A DNA stretch of 64,000 nt, taken from contig NZ_CP030117.1 in NCBI RefSeq assembly GCF_001039275.2, forward strand, positions 4,301,001 to 4,365,000, in the 5' to 3' direction. The notes below the pieces were generated by a model. That model saw only the letters and a list, made by a program, of their open reading frames with translations, was not told the DNA's origin and searched no databases. Origin of the DNA: Brevibacillus brevis (GTDB lineage: Bacteria > Bacillota > Bacilli > Brevibacillales > Brevibacillaceae). Every line of letters begins with the position of its first letter. Position 1 is the first letter of the stretch. The position numbers were made by a program, and so were the translations under genes. Below, piece after piece: positions 1 through 9,077 of the stretch.

Positions 1-548
1 ATAGCGGGTTCAATCCGTCTCATGACTGGATCAAACCGGACCAGAGAATCAAATAGCTGCTTGACCATATGTGACTCGGAGCGCAGGAGAATATGAATCG
101 GATCAAGCCCTGCAAATGGTCGACTGTAAAACAAACGCAAGGTATCGACTCTGCCCTTACTTCCCTTTTCCCGCTTCACACGATGTCCAAACTGACTATT
201 CATCCATCGTGAAAATTTTTCACCCAAAACAGGCAAATTTCTCCCATATTCCTCGATCATATCCCGTGCAGCACGAATCTCCCCTTTTTGCACGAGTTCC
301 TTGGCTACGCTCATAATCAGGTCTTCGGGCACAAGCAAGCACGTCAATACAGATCGATTTCCTCGCCCTCTCCCCGGCTGCCAGACTATCCATCCCTGGC
401 TTTGCATTTTTTTCAAGGTCAAGGTCGCATTCCGCAATGTACAAAACAAAAGGGAAGCAACTTCAGCTAACGATATGTCAAGCGGATGCCCTATCGCTTC
501 AGTAGGTCGACCCGCACATAAGCGCATGTATTGTTCAACGAGTTGCAT
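1..548 (-). CDS. SgrR-like transcriptional regulator / solute-binding protein, N-terminal part
   Basis: Reading the minus strand from an ATG at 548 gives about 182 codons without a stop, running off the left edge, so the C-terminus is missing. The N-terminus looks like an SgrR-type winged helix: a short helical start, then a recognition-helix-like stretch and a wing around residues 40-60. A linker follows, then a segment rich in FDSLVRFDP-like residues that resembles the start of the periplasmic-binding-like domain of this family. An ATG at 578 is in frame but lacks a ribosome site; 548 follows a GGTGG. The gene is divergent from an MFS exporter, a common arrangement for SgrR-like regulators, so control of that exporter is inferred. 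The ligand is unknown. Confidence 0.72.
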   Translation of the reverse strand, partial: MQLVEQYMRLCAGRPTEAIGHPLDISLAEVASLLFCTLRNATLTLKKMQSQGWIVWQPGRGRGNRSVLTCLLVPEDLIMSVAKELVQKGEIRAARDMIEEYGRNLPVLGEKFSRWMNSQFGHRVKREKGSKGRVDTLRLFYSRPFAGLDPIHILLRSESHMVKQLFDSLVRFDPVMRRIEPA

Positions 549-578
549 CTTGCCACCACCAATTTCCTCATAAAACAT

Positions 579-611
579 GAAAAAGCTATACGCCTAATCG
601 TACGCTTTTTC
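579..611. promoter_or_regulatory. Imperfect inverted repeat between divergent genes
   Basis: The arms read GAAAAAGCTATACG and CGTACGCTTTTTC around a short centre. The repeat sits 30 bases upstream of the SgrR-like start and 70 bases upstream of the MFS start. It could be an operator for the regulator or a bidirectional terminator-like hairpin; the T-tracts inside the arms suit either view. Confidence 0.4.
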
Positions 612-682
612 TCCGGTCTTTGCCACCTTACAATTCTAAAAACACCAACTAACCGGAAAAAGCCGAAAGAAAGGATTTTCTT

Positions 683-1906
683 ATGTCACACATCCCTCAT
701 GCACTCCGTCGAGTCTTTGCTGCGTATCCGACACTCCTCTGGGTCCGTTTGTTCGGAGAAACGCTTACCTCTTTATCCAGCGCCATGATCGCCCCGTTTC
801 TCGTCTTGTACTTGAGCGAGAACATCGGCGGCTCTGTCACTATGACCATGCTCGTCATTGGTTTGCAGCCCTTCTCCGAGATTTTGCTGACGCTATTTGC
901 CGGTGGCATCACGGACCGTTATCGCCGAAAATCGATCATGCTACTCGCCTTGTTTCTGCAAGGCTTCGCCATGCTGGGAATGGCTTGGGCAGACTCAATA
1001 CTGGGCTTTGCGATCCTGTATATCATCAACGGTGCTGGGCGCTCCTTGTTTATCCCTGTCAGCCGTGCACATCTCGCTGATACGATTTCCTCCACACAAA
1101 TGGCTGGTGCTTTTGCCCTTCTCAATACTTCCAGCAGTATCGGGGCCGCATTGGGACCTTTAGTCGGTGTCATCATTTATAAGTACGATCCTGCTATGGC
1201 ATTTTTATTTACTGCGATCTCGCTATTGATCTATGCTTTTGCCGTCTGGTGGAAAATACCGCAAACCCCACTGCCAGAAGCTCCCGTCGAAGAAGCAGCA
1301 GACGTACGTTCACGCGGCTCCTGGCATGTTTATCGACCAGCCCTTGCCATTATGATGCTGTCTTTGCCGATCAGTCTGTTTTACGCGCAAACCGAAACGA
1401 ACCTCCAGCTTCATCTGAAATACACGCTGCCAGACTATTTGCAAACACTCGCCTTGCTCATTGCGGTAAAAGGGGGCATGTTGCTTCTGTTCGAGTATTT
1501 GCTCGTCAAATGGACCCAGCACTTGCCAGCCCGCCTGTTGATTAGTGGCTCGTACATTTGTTTTCTCATCGTATCCTTGGGCTACGCCTTTATTGACAAC
1601 GTACCTGTCCTTCTCGCTTTGCAAGTGTTACTCGTCATCGGAGAGAGTATTGGTCTGACGCAATTGATGGCCTTCGTCACACGGATATCACCTGTCACAA
1701 TGCGCGGGCGGTACTTCGCGATCACAGGAACACACTGGGATATTTCCCGCATGTGCGGACCGTACTTGGGCAGCCTTGTCTTGCTGCACTATGGCGGCAC
1801 GCTGCTTTTCACCATTGTCGCAGGCATTCTCTTAATCGGTGCCGGATTCATATACGTGTATCTTTCCAACAACGAAAAAGCCTCCCCGCTTGAACAGGAA
1901 GGCTGA
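683..1906 (+). CDS. MFS drug/sugar exporter family protein
   Basis: A 407-residue polytopic membrane protein with about 12 hydrophobic segments. A major facilitator signature follows the second segment, around residues 70-85 (GGITDRYRRKS), which is the loop motif of DHA1-type exporters. The length is normal for the family. The start is an ATG preceded by an AAAGG site. It is divergent from the truncated SgrR-like gene and probably controlled by it. It is a paralogue of the MFS gene at 16353-17588, with which it shares a C-terminal HYGGT segment. The substrate cannot be read from the sequence; efflux of a drug or small metabolite is the family expectation. Confidence 0.85.
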   Translation: MSHIPHALRRVFAAYPTLLWVRLFGETLTSLSSAMIAPFLVLYLSENIGGSVTMTMLVIGLQPFSEILLTLFAGGITDRYRRKSIMLLALFLQGFAMLGMAWADSILGFAILYIINGAGRSLFIPVSRAHLADTISSTQMAGAFALLNTSSSIGAALGPLVGVIIYKYDPAMAFLFTAISLLIYAFAVWWKIPQTPLPEAPVEEAADVRSRGSWHVYRPALAIMMLSLPISLFYAQTETNLQLHLKYTLPDYLQTLALLIAVKGGMLLLFEYLLVKWTQHLPARLLISGSYICFLIVSLGYAFIDNVPVLLALQVLLVIGESIGLTQLMAFVTRISPVTMRGRYFAITGTHWDISRMCGPYLGSLVLLHYGGTLLFTIVAGILLIGAGFIYVYLSNNEKASPLEQEG

Positions 1907-1916
1907 TTCGACCCAA

Positions 1917-2714
1917 TTAGGTTAACAAAAAGCGATCTTCACTGAAGCTTTCTCCACCGCGGGCTGTTTCGAATGCTCGAAGCAGATCCTGCGGTTTCAT
2001 CGTCCGTTTTTTCTCATCCGGAATGTCGAGGATGATTCCCCCATCGTGGAGCATCAACAGACGATTCCCCATGTTCAACGCTTGTTCCATATTATGCGTG
2101 ACCATGATCGTTGTCAGTTTATAGCGCTCCACGATTTTTTCCGTTAAATCTACAATCAACTGCGCCCGTTTCGGGTCAAGCGCTGCTGTATGCTCATCGA
2201 GGAGCAAAATCTTCGGCTCTGTGAAGGTAGCCATCAACAGACTAAGCGCTTGACGCTGTCCTCCTGAGAGAAAACCAACTTTGGTCTTCAAACGGTTCTC
2301 CAGCCCTTGATCCAACTGCTTGAGCTGCTCGCGGAACAGCTCTCTCTTCTGGTTATTCACCCCAAATCCAAGTGTACGGCGTTTCCCCCGCCCCAAAGCG
2401 ATTGCCAGATTTTCCTCAATCGTCATGTTCGGCGCTGTACCTGCCATTGGGTCCTGAAACACACGGCCGATCAGACCTGCGCGTTGGTGCTCCGCCAAGC
2501 GCGTGACATCTTTGCCGTCAATTGTAATGCTACCGTTATCTGGCGTCAGTCCACCGGAGATCATGTTCATCATCGTCGATTTACCGGCACCATTACTACC
2601 GATAACGGTGATGAACTCTCCTTTCTTTACCTGCAGATTGACGTTTCGAAGCGCGATCTTTTCATTCACAGTTCCTGCGTTGAATACTTTGTTGACGTTT
2701 GTAATTTTAAGCAT
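1917..2714 (-). CDS. ABC transporter ATP-binding protein, TrpXYZ-like importer
   Basis: A 265-residue ABC ATPase. Walker A (GSNGAGKS) is at residues 39-46, the signature LSGGQRQ near 150 and Walker B (ILLLDEH) near 168. The sequence type matches the COG1101 group, which pairs with COG4120 permeases and COG2984 binding proteins, as in streptococcal TrpXYZ. It is the last gene of the operon. Its start overlaps the permease stop by 8 bases, which suggests translational coupling, and a strong site (GGGGAGGAAG) precedes the ATG. It converges with the MFS gene 10 bases away and no clear terminator lies between them. The ligand is probably an aromatic amino acid or related compound, inferred from the family only. 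Confidence 0.88.
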   Translation of the reverse strand: MLKITNVNKVFNAGTVNEKIALRNVNLQVKKGEFITVIGSNGAGKSTMMNMISGGLTPDNGSITIDGKDVTRLAEHQRAGLIGRVFQDPMAGTAPNMTIEENLAIALGRGKRRTLGFGVNNQKRELFREQLKQLDQGLENRLKTKVGFLSGGQRQALSLLMATFTEPKILLLDEHTAALDPKRAQLIVDLTEKIVERYKLTTIMVTHNMEQALNMGNRLLMLHDGGIILDIPDEKKRTMKPQDLLRAFETARGGESFSEDRFLLT

Positions 2715-3642
2715 CGCTGCTTCCTCCCCTTGCCGTGCGTCCCGCTTGCTTTTTCCAAATGCCTTTTGCCACAGTTGGAACTGTCAGGGCAAAGATAACA
2801 ATCAGGGCAGTAATCAGCTTCATGTCAGAAGGATTAAGCCCTGCATCCAGAGCCAGTGCAATGACCAAGCGGTACACAATCGAGCCGAGAATGACAGCAA
2901 GCGTCACTCGGAAAATCGAAGAACTGCCAAACAAAACTTCCCCGACAATAACGGAAGCGAGACCGATGACGATCATCCCGATCCCCATTCCTACATCCGC
3001 AAAGCCTTGATATTGGGCTACCCACGCACCAGCTAAAGCTACCAAGCCATTGGAGAGAGCCAAACCGATGATCGTAGTCGAATCCGTGTTTACCCCAAAG
3101 CTGCGGATCATCTTCGAGTTGTCACCTGTCGCCCGCAAATCCAGACCCATATCCGTATGCAGGAACCAGTCAATGATGAGCTTCAACACCATGACCCCTA
3201 CGATAAAGACGATTGCTACACCAGACAGCAAGGTAACTCCACCTACGGCCAGGTTTGGAATGCCCATATCCTTCACATAAGTGAACAGGGTATCCTCCCG
3301 CAAAAGAGGCAGATTCGCTTTCCCCATGACACGCAAATTGATTGAGTACAAAGCGATCATCGTCAAGATCCCCGCCAAAAGTGCGTTAATCTTTCCTTTG
3401 GTATGCAAGACGCCCGTAAAAGCTCCTGCCAGACCACCTACGATGAAAGCCAGCAGAGTAGCCAAAAACGGATTGGTTCCATCGATAATGAACTTGGCTG
3501 CGATTGCGCCTCCCAAGGCAAAACTACCATCTACGGTCAAGTCAGGAACGTTCAGGACTCGGAAGGTCAGATATACACCGAGAGCCAAGATACCAAATAG
3601 TAAACCTTGCTCAATGGCTCCCATTACTGCCAGTTGATTCAT
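2707..3642 (-). CDS. ABC transporter permease, TrpXYZ-like importer
   Basis: A 311-residue integral membrane protein with about eight to nine hydrophobic segments. It belongs by pattern to the branched-chain amino acid/ribose-type permeases of the COG4120 subgroup, as shown by an early LTFRVLNVPDLTVDGSF segment. It lies between its binding protein (29 bases upstream) and its ATPase (8-base overlap). A GGAGG site lies upstream of the ATG. Together the set would be a complete importer: lipoprotein, one permease acting as a homodimer, and one ATPase. Confidence 0.88.
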   Translation of the reverse strand: MNQLAVMGAIEQGLLFGILALGVYLTFRVLNVPDLTVDGSFALGGAIAAKFIIDGTNPFLATLLAFIVGGLAGAFTGVLHTKGKINALLAGILTMIALYSINLRVMGKANLPLLREDTLFTYVKDMGIPNLAVGGVTLLSGVAIVFIVGVMVLKLIIDWFLHTDMGLDLRATGDNSKMIRSFGVNTDSTTIIGLALSNGLVALAGAWVAQYQGFADVGMGIGMIVIGLASVIVGEVLFGSSSIFRVTLAVILGSIVYRLVIALALDAGLNPSDMKLITALIVIFALTVPTVAKGIWKKQAGRTARGGSSDA

Positions 3643-3670
3643 AGAAGAAATCCTCCAATTACTGCATTTA

Positions 3671-4723
3671 TTACTCGATCACTTGTCCAGCACGGTCGAG
3701 CATGGCTTGCGGAATCGTCACACCCATTTTTTCCGCTGCTTTCTTATTCAATACGAGCTTCATGTCTGCTTGCACTTCTACAGCCATATCAGCTGGCTTC
3801 GCTTCACCCTTCAGGATTTTTGCTGCCATATCGGCAGTTTGCTCGCCCAGCTTCGTGTAGTCGATCCCGTAAGTGGCAATCGCTCCGCTCTTCACAGAGT
3901 TTTCTTCCCCTGCGATGACCGGAATTTTTTGTGCTTCCGCTACACCGATAACAGCTGCAATCGAAGATACAACCATGTTGTCAGTCGGTACGTAGAAAGC
4001 ATCTACTTTGCCCACCATGGACTCAGCGGCTTGCTTCACTTCTGTCGCGCTCGTAATTGCTGCTTCTTTGATTTCTAAACCAAGCTTGCCCGCTACAGCT
4101 TTTGCCGCATCTACCTGTACCTTGGAGTTGACTTCACCAGAACTATAAATGATTCCAACAGATTTCGCATCAGCTTTCATTTCTTTAATCAGCTTCAATT
4201 GCTCTTCGACAGGGTTCATATCCGATGTACCGGTTACGTTGGCTCCCGGCTTGTCCATCGCAGCTACGAGACCAGCTTCTACCGGGTCTGTTACCGCAGT
4301 AAACAGGATCGGAATCTCTTTACTGGTTTGTGCAGCAGCTTGTGCCGTTGGAGTCGCAATGGCCAACACCAAATCTACTTTGTCAGCCTCGAATTTTTGG
4401 GCAATCTGAATGGCTGTATCCATGCTCGCTTGAGCGGATTGCACATCGATTTTTACTTGCTTGTCTTTTTCGTAGCCGTTTTTAGCCAGTTGGCTGATAA
4501 AGCCCTCTCTTGCTGCATCCAAAGCAGGGTGTTCAACGAATTGGGCAATGCCAATTGTCAACTGCTTGGTTTCAGACGGAGCAGGTGCCGTCGTAGTTGC
4601 AGGAGCTGGTGTAGAATTGTTTGCAGGGGTAGTGCTTTGCTGTCCACAAGCGGTAACAGACAAAAGCAATAAAGGAAATAAAAAACTCTGAAAAATTTTA
4701 ATACTCTTCTTTTGTTTGAACAT
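3671..4723 (-). CDS. ABC transporter substrate-binding lipoprotein, TrpX-like (copy 1)
   Basis: A 350-residue exported lipoprotein. Lysines and a hydrophobic stretch precede a lipobox at VTACG, so Cys26 would be lipidated. A Pro/Thr/Ala-rich linker follows, then a COG2984-type binding domain that opens with a GIAQFVEHPALDA segment. The gene directly precedes the permease and ATPase and is the obvious partner of that importer. It is a paralogue of the gene at 4816-5820, with shared blocks including FVEHPALDA, ATPTAQAA/ATPSAQAA, GTSD and VATYGIDY-like motifs. The start follows GAGGGGG. Confidence 0.88.
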   Translation of the reverse strand: MFKQKKSIKIFQSFLFPLLLLSVTACGQQSTTPANNSTPAPATTTAPAPSETKQLTIGIAQFVEHPALDAAREGFISQLAKNGYEKDKQVKIDVQSAQASMDTAIQIAQKFEADKVDLVLAIATPTAQAAAQTSKEIPILFTAVTDPVEAGLVAAMDKPGANVTGTSDMNPVEEQLKLIKEMKADAKSVGIIYSSGEVNSKVQVDAAKAVAGKLGLEIKEAAITSATEVKQAAESMVGKVDAFYVPTDNMVVSSIAAVIGVAEAQKIPVIAGEENSVKSGAIATYGIDYTKLGEQTADMAAKILKGEAKPADMAVEVQADMKLVLNKKAAEKMGVTIPQAMLDRAGQVIE

Positions 4724-4790
4724 TTAGTGAATTCCCCCTCGTGAATTTTTTTCTACAATTTTAACATGGATAAAACGGTTTTAAAAGAAT

Positions 4791-4817
4791 AAAAAGAGAG
4801 CATGACGCTCTCTTTTT
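4791..4817 (-). terminator. Perfect hairpin terminator between the two binding-protein genes
   Basis: Eleven-base perfect arms (AAAAAGAGAGC and GCTCTCTTTTT) flank a five-base loop, directly at the stop of the upstream binding-protein gene. It would end or attenuate transcription before the second binding-protein/permease/ATPase unit. Confidence 0.8.
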
Positions 4818-5820
4818 ACTTGATGATTTCTTTCGCCTGTTGTTTGAGTGCCTCAGAAATAGTGAGCCCAAACTTTGCAGCAGCTGTTTCATTAATATAC
4901 AAATCAGCTTGTTTCGAAATCTCTACAGGAGTATCAGCAACAGTTTGCCCTTTTAAGATACGGGCAGCCATATCGCCTGTTTGTTTACCGATTTGGTAGT
5001 AATCAATCCCGTAAGTAGCAACCGCTCCACGTTTCACTGTATCGGTATCAGAAGCAAATACAGGGATTTTGTTTTCCTCTGCTGCTCCGAGTACCGCTTC
5101 AAAGGAGGATACGACGGTGTTGTCAATTGGGATAATAATGGCATCTGCTTTACTAGCGAGCCCTTGAGCTGCCAGCTGCACTTCGGATAACTGTGAAATG
5201 CCTGCCTTGATGATTTCTACGCCTTCTTTTTGCGCTGCGTCTTCCAATTCCTTGACCTGTACCTCTGAATTAATTTCGGAGGTCGTATAGATCACGCCCA
5301 GCTTTTTCAGCTCAGGCAGGAAGGTTTTCACCAGCTTTAATTGTTGTTCCATCGATACTTTATCGGACGTCCCGGTGACATTTTTGTCTGGCTTCTCCAG
5401 ACTGCCAACCAGTTGAGCCGAGATCGGGTCTGTTACGGAACTGAAAACAACAGGTTTGTCAGCAATCGCCTTGGCTGCAGCCTGAGCGGATGGCGTCGCA
5501 ATCGCTACGACAATATCCTTTTTATCTCCGGCATACTTCTGTGCGATCGAGACGGTATTGTTCATGTCACCATGGGCGTTCTGGGAGTCTACCTCCAAGT
5601 TCTTGCCCTCTTCGTAGCCAGCATCCTTCAGACCATCCAAAATTCCTTTATGAATAGCATCCAGCGCAGGGTGCTCCACGAATTGTGTCAGCCCCAGCTT
5701 CACTGTTTGCCCTTGGCCTGTCGTTGCTGCTGTCTCTGTTTTCCCACCTGTTTCGTTGCCACATGCTGCCAAAGAAAACGCCAGCAATGCGGTCAGTACC
5801 ATACTGACTGCTCGTCTCAT
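4816..5820 (-). CDS. ABC transporter substrate-binding lipoprotein, TrpX-like (copy 2)
   Basis: A 334-residue lipoprotein with a lipobox at SLAACG, a short polar linker and the same COG2984-type fold as its downstream neighbour. It shares the FVEHPALDAI opening and the YGIDYYQIGKQTGDMAA-type block. It is the promoter-proximal gene, but a perfect hairpin separates it from the importer genes, so it can be made in excess or separately. It may give the shared permease/ATPase a second specificity (inference). The start follows GAGGAGG. Confidence 0.87.
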   Translation of the reverse strand: MRRAVSMVLTALLAFSLAACGNETGGKTETAATTGQGQTVKLGLTQFVEHPALDAIHKGILDGLKDAGYEEGKNLEVDSQNAHGDMNNTVSIAQKYAGDKKDIVVAIATPSAQAAAKAIADKPVVFSSVTDPISAQLVGSLEKPDKNVTGTSDKVSMEQQLKLVKTFLPELKKLGVIYTTSEINSEVQVKELEDAAQKEGVEIIKAGISQLSEVQLAAQGLASKADAIIIPIDNTVVSSFEAVLGAAEENKIPVFASDTDTVKRGAVATYGIDYYQIGKQTGDMAARILKGQTVADTPVEISKQADLYINETAAAKFGLTISEALKQQAKEIIK

Positions 5821-5917
5821 CTGTACTTCCTCCTCTAGTCTCTACTCTCAGCTGCTCTAATCACCCTAAGCAATTAGGCTCATTGCCATCTATGCAACTT
5901 GTGTCCCATTATAGCAA

Positions 5918-5926
5918 TTATATGAC
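5918..5926 (-). promoter_or_regulatory. Extended -10 promoter for the binding-protein genes
   Basis: On the minus strand this reads TGCTATAAT, an extended -10 with a perfect TATAAT, about 98 bases upstream of the 5820 start. No good -35 is visible. The leader between it and the gene shows no riboswitch that I recognise. Confidence 0.45.
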
Positions 5927-5951
5927 GCATTGAGAAGCCCCCTTTCCTCAC

Positions 5952-7271
5952 TTACTGGGAACTGATTTCTTCCTCTGCTTTGCCGATTTTCTTTGCATAT
6001 ACCCTGGTGATTCTGTAATGGTCGACTTCTCCCACGACAAATTCGTACATCCCCTCTTTTACTCGATCCCCCACGCGCGGCGGATGATCGATTTGCATGT
6101 AAATCCAGCCTGCTAGCGTATCGACATCGCTCGACTCCAATTCGATGTCCAGATAATCGCCCACTTCTTCCAGTAGCATACGCCCGTCTAGTGACAGCAT
6201 TCCGTCACTGCGCTCCACCTCCGGGCGCTCGTCGTCGAACTCGTCTTGAATGTCACCAACAATTTCTTCCATTATATCCTCGAGGGTCACCAGCCCGGCA
6301 GTGCCCCCATACTCGTCAATGATAATCGCCATTTGTCCTCGCTGTTTTTGCAGCATGGTCAACAACCGGCTGATCGAGATCGTCTCCGGTACAGTCAAAA
6401 TAGAACGCATGAAGGTCTGAAGGTCATGGCTCTCTCCTTCTAATAGCCCAGTCAGCATATCTTTAATGTGCAGGCTGCCTACTACATGATCCTTGTCACC
6501 ATCCACTACTGGGTAGCGGGTAAACCGCCCGTTTTGGACATGCTTGACGTTTTCGTCAAAGGGATCGCGCAGGTTCAAGACAACCATATCCGTACGCGGA
6601 ACCATGATTTCTCTTGCCATCGTCTCCGAGAAATCAAAAATATTATCGACCAGCATCAGTTCGGTTTGATCAATCAAGCCGCTTTTATGACTTTCATTGA
6701 CAAGAATGCGAATCTCTTCTTCTGTATGTGCTTCCTGATGCGGCTCCAAGGATATATGAAAAAGCGCAAGAAAACGGCTCGCGGACCAGTTCAGCATTTG
6801 AATAAAGGGATACATGATTTTGTAAAAGAGCTGGATCGGCTTCGCTACTGCCAATACTACCTTTTCGGAGTATTGAATAGCCAATGTCTTCGGAGCCAGC
6901 TCCCCCAGAACGATATGCAAAAACGTAATCACCGAAAAAGCGATAATAAAGGAAATACTGGTAACAACCGTTTCATTTAAATGGAAATAACGAAAAACTG
7001 GATGCAAGAGATGCGCGATGGCAGGCTCCCCTAGCCAACCGAGCCCTAATGAAGCGAGCGTAATCCCGAGTTGGCACGCGGAGAGATAGGCATCCAAATT
7101 GTGCAGGACCCTCTCGACGTCAACAGCGCGCTTGTTTCCTTCCGCTGCAAGCTGGGCAATGCGCGATTCCCTAACTTTTACGATCGCGAATTCAGTCGCA
7201 ACAAAGAACCCGTTCAGGAGTACGAGGATCATGACCAAGATCAAATTAAACAAGCTTCCCCAAATTGCCAT
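5952..7271 (-). CDS. CNNM/CBS-domain membrane protein (hemolysin C/CorC family)
   Basis: A 439-residue protein. Four N-terminal hydrophobic segments form a CNNM (DUF21) domain (about residues 1-200). A CBS pair follows (about 210-335; MVPRTDMV and IIDEYGGTAGLVTLEDIMEE are typical), then a C-terminal CorC/HlyC transporter-associated domain (about 350-430). Members in Bacillus and Staphylococcus (YhdP, MpfA) affect magnesium export and tolerance, so a divalent cation role is likely. The family's hemolysin name is historical. It is a single gene, divergent from the helicase, with a GGGGAGC site. Confidence 0.88.
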   Translation of the reverse strand: MAIWGSLFNLILVMILVLLNGFFVATEFAIVKVRESRIAQLAAEGNKRAVDVERVLHNLDAYLSACQLGITLASLGLGWLGEPAIAHLLHPVFRYFHLNETVVTSISFIIAFSVITFLHIVLGELAPKTLAIQYSEKVVLAVAKPIQLFYKIMYPFIQMLNWSASRFLALFHISLEPHQEAHTEEEIRILVNESHKSGLIDQTELMLVDNIFDFSETMAREIMVPRTDMVVLNLRDPFDENVKHVQNGRFTRYPVVDGDKDHVVGSLHIKDMLTGLLEGESHDLQTFMRSILTVPETISISRLLTMLQKQRGQMAIIIDEYGGTAGLVTLEDIMEEIVGDIQDEFDDERPEVERSDGMLSLDGRMLLEEVGDYLDIELESSDVDTLAGWIYMQIDHPPRVGDRVKEGMYEFVVGEVDHYRITRVYAKKIGKAEEEISSQ

Positions 7272-7412
7272 GCTCCCCGCCGTCCTTTCCGTCCATGCTT
7301 TGGGATATTGTTTCCCATCCTCGCTAAAATGTTACCTGTTCGTTTTTCTTTCTTTTTGAGATTGTGATACCATAGTGCTGATTCCTATGCCTTTTGTAAT
7401 GAGGTGAGTCTA

Positions 7413-9077
7413 TTGTCGTACCGTCCAGACCTGCCCTTGATCGTTCAAAGCGATCGGACGATATTGTTGGAAACACAGCATCCTTTATTTCCCGAGGCCA
7501 GACAAGCTATCAGCGGTTTTACCGAGCTAATCAAGAACCCAGAATACATCCATACCTATCGAATCACTCCTTTATCGCTTTGGAATGCGGCTGCATCTGG
7601 TCTTACATCCCAAGAGGTAACAGACGTGCTTGGCAATTACAGCAAGTACGGTGTCCCACCTACCATCGTCAAAGAAATCGAAGATACGATGCGAAAATAT
7701 GGCTTGTTTCGTTTGGAACGCATTGGTGATCAACTCGTATTAATGAGTAATGACCCACTTCTTTTAGCAGAGGTGACCAGCTATAAATCAATCGCTGCTC
7801 TTTTTGAGAATGAATTCGTCATCAAAAGCTATGCGCGGGGTCTGATCAAACAAGAGCTGATGAAGCTCGGGTTTCCTGTTCAAGATTTGGCAGGCTATAC
7901 AGAAGGCGAATCCTGTGCAGTCAGCTTGCGGGAAACGACATCCCGAGGCAGGGCATTCTCCTTGCGCTCTTATCAAAAAGAAGCTATCGATGCCTTCTAT
8001 TCTGGTGGAGCTGTGACCGGGGGAAGCGGCGTACTCGTCCTGCCCTGTGGTGCTGGAAAAACAGTCATTGGACTTGGTGCCATTTGCCAATTGCAAACAG
8101 CCACACTCATTTTGACCACGAATACGACATCGGTTCGTCAATGGATTGCAGAGCTCTTGGACAAAACGGGACTTGATCCAAATATGGTCGGCGAATACAC
8201 TGGTGACAACAAAGAAGTCAAGCCGATAACTGTGGCGACTTATCAAATTCTTACATACCGCCCCACCGCCGAAGATGATTTTCCTCATCTGAAACTCTTT
8301 TCAGAGCGCGACTGGGGGCTTATTATTTACGATGAGGTGCATTTGTTGCCCGCACCCATCTTTCGTGTCACTTCTGGGATTCAAGCCACTCGCAGACTTG
8401 GGCTGACTGCTACTCTTGTTCGGGAAGACGGACGGGAGGAAGATGTATTCACGCTAATTGGTCCAAAAAAGTTCGAGGTTCCGTGGAAAGTCATGGAAGA
8501 GCAAGGCTGGATCGCAGAGGCGCATTGCAGAGAAATTCGACTCCCCTTTGAGCCGAAGTGGCGGGAGGCTTATGCACATGCAACCGCTCGTCAAAAGTTT
8601 CGCATTGCGGCGGAAAATCCAAAAAAACTGGAGGTCGTCCGCGAGCTATTGGAGAGGCACGCCCACGATCGTGTTTTGATCATCGGGCAATATATCGATC
8701 AGCTAGAGCAGATGGCAACAGCCCTCCAACTGCCACTCATTACAGGAAAAGTACCGGACAAAGAACGTGAGCTTTTATACACGCAGTTTAAAAAAGGGGA
8801 AATCACACGCCTGATCGTATCCAAGGTAGCCAATTTTGCGGTTGATTTGCCGGATGCCAACGTCGCGATCCAAATTTCCGGGACGTATGGTTCCAGGCAA
8901 GAAGAGGCACAGCGCCTTGGACGTATCTTACGGCCAAAAACAGACGACAACACCGCCCATTTTTATACATTAGTAACACGAGACACGAGAGAGCAGGAGT
9001 TTTCGCTCCATCGCCAGCTTTTTCTGGTCGAACAAGGCTATCCATACGATATTATAGAAATCGAAACGCTGGTCTGA
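7413..9077 (+). CDS. XPB/Rad25-type DNA repair helicase
   Basis: A superfamily 2 helicase of 554 residues. After an N-terminal helicase_C_3-like/XPB region (about 1-170) come motif I (LPCGAGKTVIG, about 209-219), a DEVH box in IIYDEVHLLPA (about 304), LTATLVREDGREED (about 330) and motif VI (QEEAQRLGRILR, near 495). This set is typical of bacterial XPB. I place the start at the TTG at 7413 because GAGGTGA lies five bases upstream; an in-frame GTG at 7404 sits inside that site. No Bax1-type nuclease partner is nearby. The stop codon is part of the promoter of the following sigma factor gene. A DNA unwinding role in repair is expected from the family. Confidence 0.88.
   Translation: MSYRPDLPLIVQSDRTILLETQHPLFPEARQAISGFTELIKNPEYIHTYRITPLSLWNAAASGLTSQEVTDVLGNYSKYGVPPTIVKEIEDTMRKYGLFRLERIGDQLVLMSNDPLLLAEVTSYKSIAALFENEFVIKSYARGLIKQELMKLGFPVQDLAGYTEGESCAVSLRETTSRGRAFSLRSYQKEAIDAFYSGGAVTGGSGVLVLPCGAGKTVIGLGAICQLQTATLILTTNTTSVRQWIAELLDKTGLDPNMVGEYTGDNKEVKPITVATYQILTYRPTAEDDFPHLKLFSERDWGLIIYDEVHLLPAPIFRVTSGIQATRRLGLTATLVREDGREEDVFTLIGPKKFEVPWKVMEEQGWIAEAHCREIRLPFEPKWREAYAHATARQKFRIAAENPKKLEVVRELLERHAHDRVLIIGQYIDQLEQMATALQLPLITGKVPDKERELLYTQFKKGEITRLIVSKVANFAVDLPDANVAIQISGTYGSRQEEAQRLGRILRPKTDDNTAHFYTLVTRDTREQEFSLHRQLFLVEQGYPYDIIEIETLV

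Noticed and set aside
1310..1624. Minus-strand frame inside the first MFS gene
   Set aside because: It lies wholly antisense to a well-supported transporter, with no ribosome site and no protein-like pattern.
2307..3036. Two plus-strand frames (about 160-180 codons) antisense to the ABC importer
   Set aside because: They mirror conserved codons of the ATPase and permease genes on the other strand, are Ser/Cys/Arg rich and have no ribosome site.
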